DNA of 25,665 nucleotides from JBBITW01 sp037440525. Its GTDB lineage: Bacteria; Desulfobacterota; BSN033; UBA1163. The notes under the pieces were generated by a model that searched no databases, had not been told where the DNA came from, and was given only the letters and a program-made list of their open reading frames with translations. A program made the translations under genes and the position numbers. Each line of letters begins with the position of its first letter. Positions within the stretch are counted from its first letter, which is position 1. This document shows positions 24,901 through 25,665 of this stretch, one piece after another. The stretch covers positions 1-25,665 of the forward strand of contig JBBITW010000034.1 of the NCBI GenBank assembly GCA_037440525.1, given 5' to 3'.

Positions 24901-25424
24901 GTCAGTTGAGGATTGAACTGGAGAATGGAGTTATCGAGAAGGGCAACATCCTTTCAAAAATCTTCTCCCTTCTCAATGTTTCACAGTTATTTCAAGGAAG
25001 GCTTCCCGATTTGAAGACAAAAGGTCTTCCTTATAGACGAATTCTTGCAAATGTTTATGTAAAGGATGGGGTTGCTTCTACAGATGATCTGGTTGTAGAT
25101 AGTGATGCTATGAGGATAACCCTGATTGGAAATGTCGATCTGGGTAAGAATCAAATCGATGCAAAGATAGGGATTCATCCCTTGGTGACGGTGGATAAGA
25201 TATTGAGCAATATACCCATTGCAGGCTATATCCTAACAGGCAAAGATAAGGGTTTTATCTCTTATTTCTATGAAGTCAAAGGAAACCTGAGTGATCCGGA
25301 GATTGAGGGGATTCCATTTAAAGGCATAGGAGAGAAGTTTTTAGGGATATTCAAGCGTTTACTCGAAACACCTTTTAGGCCCTTTCAGAAGAACCAATCA
25401 AAAAAAGAAGACAACACCCCATAG
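21906..25424 (+). CDS. Large AsmA-like inner-membrane/periplasmic protein
   Basis: This 1172-residue protein has an N-terminal membrane anchor (about 9-30), then the AsmA entry motif around LGREVTIGKARINLWEGIGI (about 48-67). The long middle is almost entirely beta-strand pattern with repeated segments of the SGTLDLKG and GEGRVELS type. The C-terminus (about 990-1150) matches the AsmA-like C-terminal domain, with LRIELENGVIEKG and IGNVDLGKNQIDAKIGIHPL. AsmA/YhdP/TamB proteins form periplasmic grooves that move phospholipids to the outer membrane. The length is closest to YhdP, but I cannot assign a subfamily. It lies 20 nt after comF and two genes after the LapA-LapB fusion, so this run has an outer-membrane homeostasis theme. 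A GGGAA site precedes ATG 21906. Confidence 0.87.
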   Translation: MARRKKLSFLWILIPIILLGILLFYSINYLINPQLYRNVIQKSLSLQLGREVTIGKARINLWEGIGISFEDLIIKDRSFAFDILRAKRLTLVLKILPLLKKEVKWKRVILDKPYFLLTRDRNGQFNFLDGPFTEEQLKDSEKKIIQIISTIFGGSLIIRDGIVNFSDELRSDETTSTEIRSFELQLSRISYNKPFPFRIQGKLIHAKKDGQFSINGTLENILEDMDIKKGRLNAEVELKRIEISHFWPYLKRLLPMELISGTLDLKGHYEGSPLGPFKVSAKVLLREVAYQHSKVFAFKLTPEWMNIDFDAEYNLKDFMVPRFSIELPDIKVKGKGRLYEIGKKGMGIDAEASSSTFDISHAKKYIPYRIITPDVSNPLFRGEGNGLVQILSVRLSGKIPEIEHCDQLKYSHTLKIEMKLIGAKVKLPWDIPPFENLKGYLLFQDGNLNMREMEGKIFNSTIERLQGTFYQLLQIPTLQISSEGRIDLEDLLSWSKMNNDSGGLPISLSSLSSLSGKARYQLSLNGELKPPIRLQHQGIYHLSRIRFTHSKIPFPIQIGEGRVELSNENLKWSGMKVEFGNTSVMINGWLSKEGGKESFEFISKGQAEFKNLLSLSRSPIFSEKISEVINRIEDLSGSGQFYFRGKEPGDHRPFIYEMEVTVKDISILLRGVNTPFTLRDGSISISNLGTKFLKLKIQSINSSFVIDGSANQGILNLSTSGSINLRFLYSILHQPIVPEHIRLQMDQIQDISGWADFRVKIEGRTEEGLSILRDGDIQLRGVSLQHQAIPVPLSNIEGSIVLSRDYFQFIGLKIRFGNSPATITSIFSRPLPYSTKEKPERRGMKLSFQISSSNIDLDSIFPKKDENKPFSFEKLRNWLQNWVIDGKLDIERGKFRGLIYQDLKIEMRNKEEGLLLYPFQFKAEGGDFWGEGLIKPSPKGIRFEIKPRISNMEVKPLLRILLQRGNDERIMIAGRIHVYKVNLKGEGENFQQIKESLNGQLRIELENGVIEKGNILSKIFSLLNVSQLFQGRLPDLKTKGLPYRRILANVYVKDGVASTDDLVVDSDAMRITLIGNVDLGKNQIDAKIGIHPLVTVDKILSNIPIAGYILTGKDKGFISYFYEVKGNLSDPEIEGIPFKGIGEKFLGIFKRLLETPFRPFQKNQSKKEDNTP

Positions 25425-25463
25425 CAAATTTATCATATAGCTGGGGCTGATCAGTCTATGGCT

Positions 25464-25500
25464 GAATTGTCATTCCGAGCGAAGCGAGGAATCTATGAGA
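25464..25500 (-). repeat. Second copy of the rplU-rpmA spacer repeat
   Basis: This 37-nt segment is inverted relative to 14098-14134 and differs from it at 2 positions. It begins 39 nt after the asmA-like gene and directly abuts the palindromic element at 25510. Confidence 0.75.
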
Positions 25501-25509
25501 TTGCCACGT

Positions 25510-25644
25510 CGCTTCAAATGTTTCTCCACCCTACCTCCCAAGTCATTTTAAGACTTTTTCATAGCTCCCAAATAGAGACCTCTGAAAAAGTATTTAAAAA
25601 GAGTCTTATAGACTGGGGAGGTGGGGTGGAAAAGCCTTCGAGCG
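25510..25644. repeat. Palindromic element made of two opposed copies of the 18.7-kb repeat
   Basis: The arms TCCACC...ACCTCCC...AGTC (about 25524-25544) and their complement (about 25611-25630) face each other. The right half, 25573-25642, is the inverted match to 18735-18804. The left half is a more diverged copy in the opposite direction. A short open frame through this region is repeat sequence, not a gene. No gene is supported after 25424. Confidence 0.65.
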
Positions 25645-25665
25645 GATACCTTTAATAGTTTAGCA

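Noticed and set aside
25418..25449. Possible terminator after the AsmA-like gene
   Set aside because: The CCCCA...TGGGG ends pair poorly, the loop is long and no T-run follows.
25458..25655. 65-codon rightward open frame at the window end
   Set aside because: It runs entirely through two dispersed palindromic repeats, has no good ribosome site and shows no protein-like motif.

Overview
The window looks like the chromosome of a Gram-negative, moderately AT-rich bacterium. The run rplU-rpmA-obgE-proB-proA-nadD-rsfS, a LapA/LapB-type protein and a long AsmA-like protein imply a double-membrane cell. Desulfobacterota (former Deltaproteobacteria) or a related phylum fits best, but that is inferred from gene order and protein style, not from a marker gene.

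Left half (184-11807): seven same-strand genes, mostly joined by 4-nt overlaps. In order they encode a DUF4175-like coiled-coil membrane protein, an exported HExxH metallopeptidase with TPRs, a MoxR AAA+ ATPase, a DUF58 protein, a BatA-like membrane VWA protein, a DUF4159 protein with a twin-arginine-like signal, and a membrane protein joining a VWA-like segment to a glutamine-amidotransferase-like fold. This is a MoxR/Bat-type cluster and the least understood part of the window. An exported UlaG-like metallo-beta-lactamase-fold protein with altered metal-site residues follows (11839-12648).

Middle (12649-13712): a repeat-rich spacer, then a leftward glyoxalase-II-like hydrolase. It is divergent from rplU across two well-formed sigma70-type promoters.

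Right half (13713-25424): a rightward housekeeping run. It holds ribosomal proteins L21 and L27, the ribosome-assembly GTPase Obg, proline synthesis ProB and ProA, NAD synthesis NadD, ribosome silencing factor RsfS, a DksA/TraR-type zinc-finger protein, a natural LapA-LapB fusion, a ComF-like phosphoribosyltransferase and a 1172-residue AsmA-like protein. Ribosome, stress and outer-membrane homeostasis genes therefore sit together.

Spacers hold dispersed elements that recur inside the window: a hairpin repeat (12661 and 12843), a palindromic repeat between rplU and rpmA with a second copy at 25464, and a MITE-like palindrome at 18689-18797 with about 70 nt nearly identical at 25573-25642. A 21-codon remnant resembling the start of an S23/four-helix-bundle gene lies just upstream of rsfS. 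I saw no tRNA, rRNA, CRISPR array, intact transposase or phage gene.
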